A stretch of DNA of 64,000 nucleotides from Mansonella perstans. Taxonomy: Eukaryota > Nematoda > Chromadorea > Rhabditida > Onchocercidae. Shown one piece after another: positions 1 to 13,247 of the stretch (position 1 is its first letter; each line of letters begins with the position of its first letter). Below the pieces are notes generated by a model. That model searched no databases. It was not told the DNA's origin and worked only from the letters and a program-made list of their open reading frames with translations. Made by a program: the position numbers and the translations under genes. Location: the NCBI GenBank assembly GCA_037074765.1, contig JBAMDO010000027.1:248001-312000 (forward strand). Reading direction: 5' to 3'.

Positions 1-1070
1 CTTTCCTATAAAACTTATTGACGAAAAATGAAAGTCTTATTCAATTTTAAATAAAACAATCTTAATTGCTTTAATTACCTAAACCTATCTTCCCAATATT
101 CTCACTTCTTACCTTTCTTTCTCATACATTCTTAAGGCTGTTACCAAACGAAACTTATACTAAAATTTAATTGGCTTTAATACATTCAAATATCCTAGTA
201 TACTTTTAAGTGTAACTGCTAGATTTTCAAGAAAATTTAATTAAAATTCAAAATGAGCAATGAAGAAAAAATAAACGAAAATAATCTTAAGCTTTAATAA
301 TGCTATGAAATGCTTTTTGAAATTTGTACTTTAATTACCAATGAATCATAAATTAATTATTTTTAATGCAACTTTTTATAGAATTAATTTAGTCAAGTAA
401 AAGAAAAGCAATTTGCAAGTACACTTACATTTAATTTAATTCGCTGGCAACGTTTAGTTTTTAATTTGATAGAGAGAAAAATGAAAGAGTGACAGAGAAT
501 GGTTCTTTTATCGGTGTAACTAAATTACTCCTACGATAGTTTTTTCTATTCTTTACATATTTACCGCTCTTTTCATCGTAACAATGTTCATCAGGAAAAG
601 GATATCCGTTCACAAGTAAATGCATATAAAAAGTGTAAGGCTTTTTCAGGAATAGCTTAATCTATTTTAGCTTAGGTTAGTCAGACATCATTGTCACCAA
701 AAGCAGTAGCAATACCGAGTAACATTCCTTAAAGCAGCCGTAATAATCAATAGAGATGTCAGTTTTTCTCCTTTCTCATTCAACTTACAATTGCACTCTT
801 CCTAATAAATCGGATTGGACAGGAAATGTAATAGAAAAAATGAAATCAAAACTAGAAAAACGAGGAGAAAGTCAAAGAGAGAAAGAGAGAGGAAATAATG
901 ATGAAACCGGATCAAGTTTAATGATGACTGACATTAATTAGCAATAGAAGAGAAAAAAGCATGATGATAAGGAACGGATAATTAACGGGAAATAAAATTT
1001 TGTGCCTTGAATTGAACAAAAAGAAAACTATGAAAGAAAGCATAAAAAAGATGTAGAGAAAAAAACTAAC
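1..1070. other. AT-rich flank / intron, no gene recognised
   Basis: AT-rich sequence downstream (minus strand) of the exon at 1071-1417, so it may be intron of that gene. No continuation exon carrying the expected membrane helix could be found here. An open frame on the plus strand at 756-941 (61 codons, charged C-terminal half) has no splice or homology support, and I do not call it a gene. Confidence 0.5.
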
Positions 1071-1417
1071 TTCTTGATGAACTGTCGCCTAATTTCGGCT
1101 GCTTGTTCGGCTTCAATTTTATTAAGATGCTCATGTGAGCAGCAGTAGTAACTTCCAGGAATAATATGCGATGGACAGCAGTATTTTTCATCTTCATTAT
1201 CTTTGAAATCTGGACATGCTTTTCGTTTGTTGATTGTCGTTGGTTTATTTAAACCACTGCTACTGCTGCTACTACCGGTAATACCGGAACTAGATGATTC
1301 AGATGGACATGTCACCGCATCAACGATACGTAATACAAGTATAAGTGGTACAATAATATAGCGATAATACAGTATCGCTGTTAATGATGCCGTGGAGCAA
1401 TGAAATGATGAAACCAT
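1071..1417 (-). CDS. Shisa-like cysteine-rich membrane protein, first coding exon (partial)
   Basis: The exon reads from an ATG at 1417 to a donor (GTTAGT) right after 1071, giving about 115 residues. Residues about 15-36 are hydrophobic and look like a signal peptide or anchor ending near DAVTC. A Ser/Gly-rich linker follows, then a compact cysteine cluster (KACPDF, YCCPS, YYCCS) and a charged stretch (IEAEQAAEIRRQF). Paired CC motifs followed by a charged stalk are seen in Shisa-type N-terminal domains and in small nematode type I membrane proteins; in that family a membrane helix comes next, which here would lie in a later exon not found in the window. The ATG is preceded by a long A-run on the coding strand, so an upstream untranslated exon is possible. 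The assignment is family-level only. Confidence 0.6.
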
Positions 1418-2741
1418 TTTTTTTTTTTTTTTAATTTTCTCTTTATCAAAGAATGAATATTGATCAAATTTTTAACTAATCAATGAATACATGATGCAAT
1501 TCATTCGTTCAAATTTGACCAAATTTGCTTTACAATACAGGAATATCGACACAACATGAAAATTAAAATAATTTTATTTTTTTTTTATACGAATCCAACA
1601 ATATATTTTACGATTCCAACGATTACATTGGTTTTTTTTTCTTCATTTAAATAATATGCAAACTTTTATAATATTTCTCTAACTAAAAAAATTGTTTTAA
1701 TGAAATTCCTAAGTAATGAAATAAGCAACAAATTTATTGGTATTTAAAAGGACAAAAAAAAATTGTCGTTTTTATAACAATATTCTCGGGTGACAGTCAT
1801 CTTGGGGTAGTAGAAAAAAGACAAACGATCTAATACAACGAGTTTTAATGGAGAGTTGATCAGTAATTAAATAAACAAGTGTACACTTACCAAACAATCA
1901 GGATTGGCTTAGGTGCTTTGTGGTAGTAGTAGTAGAAAAAGAGAAGCATAGCTGAGAGAAAAGGTAACAATGAAAAAAGATACGGGAAATATAGAGAGTG
2001 AAAGGGATGGTGAAAAAACCGGGATTGCATAAATTGGAATTTTGGTGGAAAACAAAAATGTTGTTTGCCCGTTTTTACACTGAATAATTTAAAATTGAAT
2101 GATAAACAAGCACATGTAATATATGTGTGAATAGGATATTTGAAATGAAATTAAAAATAAATGATCATTAAACAGTGAAAAAAGTTTAAGTGTAATCAGT
2201 GAAGGGTGGAGATGAGATTGACATGAAAAAGATCAATCAACAATGACTTTTCAACAAACAACAATTAAATTAAAATTAAGAATTGCAAAGAATATAAATT
2301 TAACCAAATATACATTTGAAAAACATAGAAGAAAATAAAAATTATTTCAAATTTATTTACAAAATGTTTGTCCCATTGGTTTTGTTAAAGGATGTCCCAT
2401 TGTGTTAATAGTTATTTTTATTGAATTTTAATGTAATTTAATAGATTGAAATAATGGCGAAATGTTAATTCATTTCCATTTCAGGAAAAGTTTGAGAATT
2501 ATCATTTTCCTCGTTTTGTTTTTCGTTTTTTTTTTGTTTTTTTTTTACTAATTTATTTTTTGCTTCATCTCTTTAATCCATATTTGATTAGAAATGAGAT
2601 GAAAATGTTGAGTCAAAGATCATTAAAATTCACTGGTTATATTGGAGCTTCTTTCTTTCCCTTGTTTTCTATAATTATAGTTCAAAACTTAGTTGCTCAA
2701 AAAAAAAAAAAAAAAAAGTTAAATAAATGTTTACTTTGCAG
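1418..2741. other. AT-rich intergenic, nothing recognised
   Basis: Low-complexity AT-rich DNA with several A/T homopolymers. A minus-strand donor-like GTAAGTG near 1885-1891, preceded by non-coding-looking sequence, could mark a 5' untranslated exon of the gene at 1071-1417, but nothing confirms it. Confidence 0.4.
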
Positions 2742-2906
2742 GATTTGAATTCTAGCAGTTGTTGGGTAAAATTAACTTCTCTAGATTTGATCAACTCGTT
2801 CAATCAACTTTCATTGGGAATTTTTCGAGAACGGAATAAAATTTTAAATGCACAATTGCAGGATAAGAATGTATCTCAACAAGATCAAAATAGTACCAAA
2901 GTGGCA
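2742..2906 (+). CDS. isolated candidate internal exon, unknown protein
   Basis: A 165-nt block (exactly 55 codons) is open between a good acceptor (TTTGCAG, ending 2741) and a strong donor (GTAAGTGA, from 2907). The composition is mixed rather than low-complexity: it starts DLNSSSCW, contains SLDLINSFNQLSLGIF and a polar Q/N/D-rich end. No partner exon was found upstream or downstream, so this could be one exon of a gene with long introns, or chance. If the donor is not used the frame stays open to 2930. Confidence 0.3.
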
Positions 2907-3737
2907 GTAAGTGAAGTTCATTTCCAATAATTGTCTCGGAAGAAGATATAAGTTAAGACAGAACATAAAAATTTGAGAATTTATGGAAAGCACTGAAACA
3001 AATACCCCTAACATTCTATAAATTAATTCTTGAAATGCTCTTTTCTATCGGTGGGAATTACTAGCAAAAAGGCTCTTGATTCCCTGGTGATTTGATCATT
3101 AGATTTCCTTCATATAAACCAGGAGATAACAGTATGCCTACATTTAGAAACTTCGTTTCTTAGGGGAAAAAAAAAGTGAAAGAGACAATCAGTACTGATG
3201 AGAAATAAATGACATAAGGGGAATTATTTCTGCAAAAATTAACATTGCAAAAATAATTGAACATGAATAATTAAACAGTTAATGATGAGTAGGATAATGG
3301 TCACAATATTGTATGTGCATGTGTGTATGTGACAAGAATATCAGAATGATATGTAATACTATTGACGATATGAATACTGAGTAATATCAAATCAAATCGT
3401 AAATCATTAGCTGAATACTTTTCAAAAATAATATTAATACTACGGCGCAATCCTTTAAAGTAATAAGTTAACATAAACGTATCTAACTGTAATATGAGAA
3501 CAATCAAAAATGGAAGTGAAATTCAGCATGTCAAATGTTATGAATGATAAAGATTAACATTTCAGTTCAAGCCGTTGAGTCAACCAGAAAAATATGGAAA
3601 GAATCTGGTACTATTATCTTGATGTGTTCATTAATTATTGTTAGTGTGGTTAACAAGTTGATTAGTCCGCCTGTGCTTACAATTAAATTTACATTACCGC
3701 TTCAGGCTCAGCTTTAAAACATCATTTCATAGCATCA
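2907..3737. other. AT-rich intergenic, nothing recognised
   Basis: AT-rich sequence with no supported open frame or RNA gene on either strand. Confidence 0.4.
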
Positions 3738-3817
3738 CATACACGCACACAACACACAAGACACATGCACACACAAAAACACTGACATTCACACATACAC
3801 AACGCACAACACACACG

Positions 3818-3848
<31 letters not shown>

Positions 3849-3905
3849 TACACACACACATGTACAGACACATACACACACATACACACACAACACACTC
3901 ATTTA
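3738..3905. repeat. CA-rich microsatellite
   Basis: Imperfect CA/ACACAT repeat with a pure CA core at about 3819-3845. It forms the left border of a GC-rich block. Long apparent frames through it (runs of Cys/Val or His/Thr) are repeat translation, not genes. Confidence 0.9.
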
Positions 3906-4237
3906 CACACGCTACCTCATCATCAGCAATGCAAATCACGACTACCGACAAAGACCACAAAGCCAAATACATAAACTCGGAAAAAAAACACCCGACAAGG
4001 ACATTAAAGCCTAGTTTCCTCGAAAAATATCCGAATAATGCTCGCTCCGCTCGGTACTGAAGCCAGAACAATGAGAACGAAGCAAAGGTCCGGGTGATTT
4101 CATCCCTAATCGGGGGCCTTAATAGCCTCAGGGTCTCGTTGCCCATCTCCGCCCCATGGAGACGGGGAAGAAGACATTAAGTTGGCCACACCCTCACAGA
4201 CTAGCCTTTCAACCCTCGACTACCCTGAATCACTACC
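3906..4237. repeat. GC-rich block between microsatellites, candidate dispersed repeat
   Basis: About 330 bp that is far more GC-rich than its surroundings (CCGCTCGG near 4047, GGGGGCC near 4112, CCGCCCCATGG near 4150). On the minus strand the left two thirds give an uninterrupted frame (about 3900-4146) containing RPPIRDEITRTFASFSLFW and RAERALFGYFSRKLGF, starting at an ATG at 4146 and running into the microsatellite. A GC-rich island bounded on both sides by CA/ACAT arrays suggests an inserted repeat, SINE-like or a transposon remnant, rather than a host gene. No terminal repeats or transposase motifs were seen. Confidence 0.45.
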
Positions 4238-4296
4238 ATATACACATACACACATACATATAAACACACACACATACATACACATGCATATAGATG

Positions 4297-4344
<48 letters not shown>

Positions 4345-4438
4345 TATGCATGCAGATGTGCACATACACATACACACACATACACATGCATACAGATGTA
4401 CACATACGCATATATATATATATACACATGCACATGCA
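4238..4438. repeat. ACAT/CA microsatellite array
   Basis: Compound ACATAC / CA / ATGCAT repeat with a pure CA core near 4322-4343 and a TA run at the right end. It is open in several frames on both strands only because of its periodicity. Confidence 0.9.
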
Positions 4439-5294
4439 CTCTTCATCTTAATTAAATTACTCAAATCTAATACCATTCCATAAATGTATATTCATAACCC
4501 TCAAGATACCGGACTATGATAATAATTGTCACATTCAGCGATATACCTGAGATTTTAAGTTGGGTCAGAAATCAGGAATTCCTGAATATTACTGTAAAAA
4601 TATTACTAACAAAATCTCTATTTCATATATGATCAGGAACATAATTGCTGATCATGGAAATAAATATCACATAAGTGAATCTTCGCAAAAGATCGATCGG
4701 TTAGAATTTGTCCATGAACGAAATTACAATTTAATAAATGCAAAGAGGACAGGAACAAGAAGAACTGAAACTATAACTTCCCCTTGTAATATTCAAACTT
4801 TCCCTTTTTTCTTCCAATCAATTATTTAGTACGAAATACTTTTTTCATTGAAATAATAAAATTATCATACAGTGCAAAGTAAAAGATTTTTAAAAATTCC
4901 TTTTAGTTCCTTTTTTAAGCATAATTTAATTTTTGAGAAAATTTTTAAACAAATAAAACTTTAAAAAGTAACAGAATTTTATAAGAAAAACAAAAAAAAT
5001 ATATGTATATATATTGAATAAAAAAGAGAACATGAAAATAACGAAATAAGAATCTGATTAGCATAATGATGAGTGAATTTGAAATCATTTCATTAAATTA
5101 AATAAAAACAACACTTTGTCCATAATGTCACTTTACATTTGATCAATAAATGACTTCATATGTATATTTAACGGTCAATTTGGTCATTTCATTTTTATTG
5201 GCAGCTGCTACGATTTATTAATTCCTACAACTACTATTACTGCTGTAATACTTGATTAAAATTCATCCAATCTTTCAAAAAATCAGGAAAAGAA

Positions 5295-5330
<36 letters not shown>

Positions 5331-5743
5331 AAAGGCTGAGCTTCTATGCTTCATTTTTTTATTCATAATGAAAATATAATTGGAAAATGTATAATACTGA
5401 ATGACATTAGCATATACATTGATAAAAAGATAATAATAAATAATGGCATATTCAACAAAAATTTCAATATGACAATGAATTTTTTAGCAGAAAATTGTAC
5501 GTTTAATAATATGAGAAAATACTGAAAATTTGATAAGAGAAGCAGGGAGAGAGAGAGAGACAGAGAGAGGAAGGGAGTGGAAAAGAAAATGATTAGAGGG
5601 AGGAAGAAAAAAACAAAATTTAGAATTTCTTTTTTTTCAGAGAATACCGTATCATCATCATTATCATCATTGTGTGTATTTATTTTTTTTTTTTTTTTAA
5701 GACTTTGTAAGACCACTTCAAGATTCTCTTCATTCATTCAGTG
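4439..5743. other. intergenic, simple repeats only
   Basis: AT-rich DNA with a GA tract at about 5298-5325 and a long T-run near 5680-5699. A plus-strand open frame at 4560-4829 (89 codons, mixed composition) begins just after an AG but has no donor, partner exon or recognised motif, so it stays uncalled. Confidence 0.45.
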
Positions 5744-6433
5744 AATAAATATTCACTCATTCACTCACTCATTCATTCATTCATTCATTCATTCACTCAT
5801 TCATTCATTCATTCATTCATTCATTCACTCATTCATTCATTCATTCATTCATTCATTCATTCATTCATTCATTCATTCATTCATTTCATTCATTCATTCA
5901 TTCATTCATTCATCATTCATTCATTCATTTCATTCATTCATTCATTCATTCATTCACTCATTCATTCATTCATTCATTCATTCATTCACTCATTCATTCA
6001 TTCATTCATTCATTCATTCATTCATTCATTCATTCATTCATTCATTCATTCATTCATTCATTCATTCATTCATTCATTCATTCATTCATCATTCATTCAT
6101 TCATTCATTCATTCATTCATCATTCTCATTCATTCATTCATTCATTCATTCATTCATTCATTCATTCATTCATTCATTCACTCATTCATTCATTCATTCA
6201 TTCATTCATTCATTCATTCATTCATTCATTCATTTATTCATTCATTCATTTATTTATTCATTCATTCATTCATTTATTCATTCATCCATTCATTTATTTA
6301 TTCATTCATTCATTCATTCACTCATTCATTCATTCATTCATTCATTCATTCATTCATTCATTCATTCATTCATTCATTTATTCATTCATTTATTCATTCA
6401 TTCATTCATTTATTCATTCATCCATTCAATCAC
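5744..6433. repeat. TTCA tetranucleotide array, about 690 bp
   Basis: A nearly pure (TTCA)n array with scattered CTCA, TTTA and one-base-short variants. Because interruptions are mostly substitutions or balanced length changes, the plus strand stays open for 231 codons as an Ile-His-Ser-Phe repeat. The period is 4 nt, so the 12-nt repeat encodes four residues. This is a microsatellite, not a gene. Confidence 0.97.
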
Positions 6434-9171
6434 TAGAGAAAAATACCTATCTATTCTTGAAAAAAAAGTAAAAACAGAATTATATCGTTTATATTCTTTT
6501 GTTGAAAGAATATAAAAATTTTACTTCACTATTTAAGCTACCAAATAAATTAATTAGCCTTCATAAAGTACGCTTTCAAATACTTCCTTTTCTTTTCTCA
6601 AGCAGTCTTACTATTTGTCATAAAAAAAAGAAATTAAAGATTGAACAAATAAAAGAGGAAAAAATTGCATCATACAAAAGTGACACTTTATGTATGTTGT
6701 CATCATTTTGTCTATGTTAACTTATCCATCGTTTAGTTATCTGTTTGCCTATTATTTTTAGTGTTTTCTGATTAACTTTGAAATTCGAGAAATAGATGGC
6801 ATCAACAAGCCCAATTTAAGTGTTAGCTTGATCAGCTCATTAAAGTGAAACCCTTAAGAAATAGTTATAATTTCCATGGCAACAAAGAATTACGAGTTCA
6901 ATTACAGCTATAATTTTTGTTTTTTTTTCCTTTTATTTTTTGCTAGCTAATAACTTATCAAACGATTAAGCATTATCTCAAATGACTCCATAGGTTTAAC
7001 CTTTAGACCCTTCAGAAATTTACGACAGTTGTCTATTTTTCCCGTGCCTTTTTTTTCACTCTGCTCCAATCACTTCTTATAAGGTAAATGAAATGTTGTT
7101 AGTAAGCAGGATTAGTTTAAAATGATAAAATGGCTATGATAAAACAGGAAATACTGAATGAATGTATAAGAGAATGAAAGAGGACAAGATCGTTGATCAG
7201 AATCATTTCGGGATGAATTTGAGATTGATAATGATGATTGAATAATTATCAATATATTAAATAAATAGGCGAAAGTGGAAAGAGAGAGAGAAAAAGAAGG
7301 AGAAAAAAACAGGAAGGGATAGAAAGAAAAAAAAAGAGAAAATCAATTTTGATTTGTTACAAAAAGATCGTTCGTGACAGAAAAGTGAAAAAAAAAAAGA
7401 AAAAAGAAAACGAGAAAAGAAGGTAAAAAGGGCCTTTGATGTTAATGGATGATTTGACGATAATAGAAGTGCAGTGGTTTAGTTCAAAAGGACAACCCGT
7501 ACAACAACAGGACAGGACAGGAAAGGAAAGGAACGGAATAGAGAAGTGAAACACGAAACCCAAACACTTACTTCATTTATATATATTCAATTGGAGAAAC
7601 TTGATGATGAGCTCTCTCTTTCATTGTTTCTAATTGTTTCCGATAACGAAATCAATACTCCTTAATGATTGCTATTGTTGATAAATTTGAAATGAATTTC
7701 AAAAAAAAAATGCAAAAGATTACGGAGGAAAAATTTAATAGACCGTTTCAGGAAATAAATCCCTTATATGCAATGCATTCAGTGAACCGATTGGAAATTT
7801 TCGTGGAATGTGAAAAAACTTTTCTCATATTTGATATGAGCTTAGTAATCTGTAGAAATAAATGTTTCGCTTTTTTTTTCACATAAAAATGGAAGTTAGT
7901 TGAAATGTAAATACAAATAGACAAACTATTTTCGGTTGAATTGAAGACACAAAACTTTAAAAAGACAAAGTGAAAAAGCTATGGATCATAGTATAAACTG
8001 ATTTTTATAACCCAATAGGAACTAGACCAAATTAAAATGTTCATTTGAAGAATGAAGGCAAAAAAAAAAGCACTAAACACAATAACAGTAATTCTTCTTT
8101 CTAGAAATATGATACAATTATGCAAATCTTATTTTCATTAATTATCCATTACAACAATAATACTTAACATTTATTAGTGATTAGCATTTAGCATTAATTA
8201 AATGATGAACTGATAAGAGCAGATGAAAAACTCAAAGTTTTCCTTCAAAGTTCACAATTTTAAAATTTCTTCAGCCATCATCATTAAGTCTTTTTTTTCC
8301 ATATCATGAAATTCGCGCACTTTTAATCATTTATCCACTCACTAATAAAATAAAGTCTATACTTTCTGGTGGAAAACTTCAGGAGGAAAAAAAATGAAGT
8401 AGTGTTTGCAGCAATTTTCATTAAATTTTTTCTGCATTAAATTTACATTCATCTTGCTTACTTATAAACTTTTCATTCAAATTTAAACAATCTTATCAAA
8501 TATATGATAAACTGTTAAAACTGACATAATGAGATGGTTGATTTCTTATCTTTTTTATTAGCTAATCAAGTAATTAGAAGTGGTTTATTAACAACTACCA
8601 TCCATCAAAATCTGACAATCTTTTTTTTATCACAAAAAAATGAATGATCAAATTACATTGAAGATAATATGAAACTTGTATTTCAAAAAAGGAAAAATCA
8701 AATGTGGTTGAAGAATAATGATGGAGTTTCTTCTGCAGATTTTTAACTTCGACCATTCTGAAAGGATGAATTATTCTGCAATTTTCTGTAATTTCAAGTA
8801 TTGGTTACTTGATATTATTCTTATCTACTTGCAACGATAGCTTTTTTCCTTGTTGCTGTTGTTGCTGTTATCGATATTATATTTCAGATATGATTGTATT
8901 TACGCTTTATTTTCCTTCGTATCACATCATACAGATCAATTTTACTTCAAAGATATTTGAAGTGAACGATTCAAAATTCTATTATGCATTTTTCAGTATT
9001 ACATGCAATAATAGATCGCAAGTACTTTTTTCTTTTGTGATATTTTCGATGAAAAATAAATCCGTTTACTTTGTACTTTGATATTATAAATCAATTTTTA
9101 CTCTTTTACCTTTTTGTTTTCGGAATGTTATCATTATTACTGTTTTTAACAATAGTTATATTTAAAATTTC

Positions 9172-9209
<38 letters not shown>

Positions 9210-10005
9210 AATTTTATTTGTTTAATTTATAAATTCACTTCAATTACTATTTCAACCATAAAACTAAATTATTCGCATAATTTAATCTGATGCTATGATA
9301 ATAGCAATTAAGTAGCAATTAGATAAAAGCAGCAATTAGGATTGGATAAAGCCAATACGAAGTTTCATCGCCGATATCAGCTCATTCATTCGCATACAAT
9401 GCCAGGATATATTAAATAACGCAAGCGTCCTTCGTAATTAAAAAGCCATTTTAAAATTTGCAATTTCACTTTTTGCAATCATTTTTCTAATTTCAAACAA
9501 AAAAAAGTATCAAAAAACAAAAGAGTTTTATCCTTTAGCATGCTCGTTCTCTTTCAAATGTGATAAAATTTTTGGTTGAATTGCTTGCAGGAAATGAATT
9601 TTTCGAAATTGAATGCAAGCATTTGCTGTTTTTTTTCGCCTTTCTACCTCTAAACTATCTCTTTAATTCCTTTTTTTTTCTTTCAAATAAATCCCACAGA
9701 AAGTTTCCAGTTGAAATTTCTGCTTCAGTCAGTCAATCAATCAAGCAATCAACTAGCATATTGATAAACCTTTAATTATTCAATTAAATCAGACAATTAT
9801 CCTATTTTATCGCCAAAATTTCGATTTCCTGAATACGTTACCTGTGCTTTAATGAGATTCTTAATAAGAAGAATAAATGAATCACGTCTCTTGCCATAGC
9901 ATGTTAATTGAATCAAATTCACTTTCGAAATAAAATTAAATTTCTCATCATGTCGCGCGGTAAAATTAACGAAATTTGAAAGTCGTTTGGAACAACAAAC
10001 AGTTT

Positions 10006-10046
<41 letters not shown>

Positions 10047-12641
10047 AAAAACAAAAATTAAGGATTTAAAACACAGAAATAACAATTAATCTGACAAAAA
10101 CTAATTAATAAAGCAGCAAAGAAGGAGGAAGATAGGTGGCGAGATGAATTAAGAAAAACTGGAAAAAAAATTTTTTCAAAAAACAAGAGAAAAAAAATAA
10201 AAAACAGGAATAGGAAAGTGCAAGAACAATTTGGAAGAAGTAAGTAAAAAAAGATTTAGTGATAAGATTACCTTTGATATTGCAGAAGAACGAGTGATTG
10301 ATAAGTGAAATGAAAGCAAAAATATTAAACAAAGTGAAGAAATTTTTGAAATTACAATATTTGAAACATTCTATATCACTATAATATTTCATTTTCTTCG
10401 TTTGCTATGTCAAATATGATAAATTCGTTGGAAATAATTTTTACTCATTTGTTGTCTATAATAATTTATCCACTTTTAATTAGTAAAATTATACTAATTA
10501 TAGTTGTAAATAATGGATAATAAATGTTTTAATCATAAAATTTCTCAATAACAAACTGCCATTCGGCACAATCAAACTAACAATTATGCCACTTGATAAG
10601 CAATGAGAATTTTATCATTTTATTCTCAATATTCCTGATCATTTCTCTTCTTGCAAACAACATTAATGTAAATGTTTCTGAATTTATTTCAACATTTAAT
10701 TCCCAAAAATCGATTTATTTCATTTGAACATCAAAAGAATATCTCCCATTCTCTTCGCCTCTCTTCCTCTTTCTCCGTCTCCCTCTCTCTCTCTCTCCCT
10801 CTCTCCCTCTCCCTCTCATTTTTATTCATCATAAATTTTTATCGGACACAAAACAAAATTGTTAACTTATTCACTTTCCTCCACCTTTATCTTTTACTTT
10901 TCAACTCTTTCTTCCATTCATTCTTTTATACTGAAAAGAATATATTTTAAAGAGATCAAATTTTGCAATCATTAATTGCGATATTTCCAACCAATGAAAT
11001 CAATCAAAAGTATTTCAAAATTTGATAAAATTGTTGGTTATTAAATCTGAAAAAACATGATATTCTCCTTAATTATTCTGTTACAGAATCAATCGAGCAA
11101 ATAAATGCATGAATAAATATGAAAACGCATAATTTCAATTGTTAAATTCAATCAATTTTCAATTTTTCAATTAAAATTGATTTATTAGAAAAAGATTACG
11201 TAAAGATGAAATTTCAAAATTCAATAAAATATCAAGTAAATCCCGTTATTTACAGCTTCACCTTACTATGTTGGAGCTTCTAACAGATCTAAATTTGGGA
11301 TTCGATCCCGACAACCTGATCCTTGCCCACCATTATGTAACAATACCCTCCCCTCATCAGAGCTTTCTGCTTCACTTCTACCTTACAATATCTTCACTAA
11401 ACAATTATCAAAGTTACATAAAGTTTAACTATTTTATTAGCGGTATATTAACTTCAAATTTCAAGGAAATATCTAAAATTTTTAACTAAATTTTCTACAA
11501 TTAGTGACTTAACAACGATCATTTCTATTTCATTTTTACTTTGAAAAAAAGATTTATGAAAATTACAAGAAAGATAGCGGTTATTCACTGTAAAAGTGAA
11601 TATTTAGCAGTAAACAGGATGATAGAATGATGATGAAGACAATGAATGTTTCATTTTGAGCTTACTGTACAAGTTATTGACATTGAGAGAAATTAGTCAG
11701 TAAACAGATAAGTTCAATAATTATTGCATTTTCTTCTGAATTTTTGAAAAATTTAATAAATAAACATGTCACTTATTATATTAGTCAATTGTTATTATGT
11801 GAAATAAAAAGGATAAAATCTACAAAATTTTTAATTTCAGTGTAAAAAAATTTTTAAATAGTTAACAATAATACAAACGATTAATTGCAACCAGTGAGTA
11901 ATGTTTCCAATAATAGATTCAAATTTATTAATTATATTATTGAATCAAAATTACTGGAATTTCAAATATAAATATAAACTACAAAAAGATTACTTAATAA
12001 TTTAATTCTAAGGGAGAAATTTTAATTAGAACAATGAGCAGCTCTTCAAATGATGTTTATATCATTTGCATACATCCACAAAATTACTTCACGGAATAGC
12101 TATGAACAGCATACCGTGATCCATATTCATTATCCACATATTCAAAAGTTATATATGGAAAACACACTGAGTATGAACTCCTTTGCCATTTTCTTTAATG
12201 ATTGGAACACATCATTTTACATTTCATTGCAAATTAACTTCCTTCCATGCTGAAATCTTCTGAAGATTTCAACTAACATTAACATATCTCTGAGAGTTTG
12301 ATTTTTCACATCCTTCAATATTTTCTTATAAAAATGAATGTAATCGTTTAATGATAAATTCTGGTATTTGCAACAGTTATATGCTAATCTTCCAATCAGA
12401 AGCAATGCATGAAAATCGTGAAATGAAAACCACTATCGACGGATCGGATCAGTGGGTATGTGAATGGTATTCATAGTTGTCACTCTAAATTCTTTCATTT
12501 ATGGATTAGATGAGTTCTCTTTGAGTTTTTTGTTACTTCTTGCTTTCGAAGTTGTCGAATAAAATTTACATTTTGCCTGATAATATTCATTTTATACAAT
12601 TTTGATTTGAAATGCTTTTACGTAATGTGTAAAAAGAAGAA
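6434..12641. other. long AT-rich intergenic stretch
   Basis: About 6 kb of AT-rich DNA with homopolymers (A-runs near 9175-9206 and 10010-10045), a CT-rich tract near 10775-10817 and GA-rich patches near 7280-7340. No exon with paired splice signals and sustained mixed composition was found on either strand. Short open frames here are F/L/S/K/N-rich translations of AT-rich DNA. Confidence 0.5.
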
Positions 12642-13247
12642 ATGAAACACCGCTCAAATGCCGTCTTTTTCATCCAAGACAACGGGTCATCTCAGAACAT
12701 CAATTCTACTTCGCAGCTGAAACCATTTTTCGCTTTCTCGGTATGTGAAACAAACGATTTTCTATGGCCATTATTATCATTAATGAATACATAGAAGTGT
12801 TAAATCCACCAACATAATGATTAGAATAATCAATCTTTGATTATAGTCAAGTTTGGACGACAAAGCGAATGGTACTGCAACTATTCAGGACAACCACTTG
12901 AGTGAAACCGATTTTTTCACGCTCACTCAAAGAGATTATCCGAAACAGGTATAAGACAAGCAGGATTCGATTTCGCTTCACTTCTCATTATTATCCTATT
13001 CATTAGCATGAATAACTCGTACTCTATACCAATCAAGAATTTGAAATACCTTAGCTTTTTAAATCTTATTCTGCATTAATCACTACAATACATCACGGAA
13101 GATAAATGATTTTTGTCCTGGAAACAAATATAAATTAGGCCCCCTAATTTATATAAAACTAAATTATATTTTTAGAGATTACAATATCAAAGCCGAAGGG
13201 TCCTTCTTCATCATTTGTGCGCCATCTTTAATGTATTAAATTTCTAA
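12642..13247 (+). CDS. small unidentified three-exon gene, 90 aa
   Basis: Three exons join in frame with good signals: 12642-12740 (ATG to donor GTATGTG), 12847-12948 (after TTATAG, to GTATAAG) and 13176-13247 (after ATTTTTAG, ending TAA). All junctions are phase 0, and lengths of 99, 102 and 72 nt give 90 residues plus stop. The protein is hydrophilic and Asn/Gln/Ser/Asp-rich, with FFIQDNGSSQNINSTSQ near the start and ETDFFTLTQRDYPKQ in the middle, then a basic tail (LQYQSRRVLLHHLC). I see no signal peptide, membrane helix or known domain. It converges with the minus-strand gene at 14350-15430. Support is splice-signal and phase consistency only; it could be the end of a longer gene. Confidence 0.5.

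Noticed and set aside
756..941. 61-codon plus-strand frame
   Set aside because: No splice signals, homology or conservation evidence; charged C-terminus comes from GA-rich DNA.
4201..4476. Several His/Thr- and Cys/Val-rich open frames on both strands
   Set aside because: All are microsatellite translations.
4560..4829. 89-codon plus-strand frame
   Set aside because: Mixed composition but no ATG at its start, no donor and no recognised motif.
5744..6433. 231-codon plus-strand open frame as a gene
   Set aside because: It is purely a translation of a TTCA microsatellite.
11290..11325. tRNA-like T-arm (GGGATTCGATCCC)
   Set aside because: The T-stem and loop fit, but no matching acceptor stem, anticodon arm or D-arm is found at the right distance on either strand.
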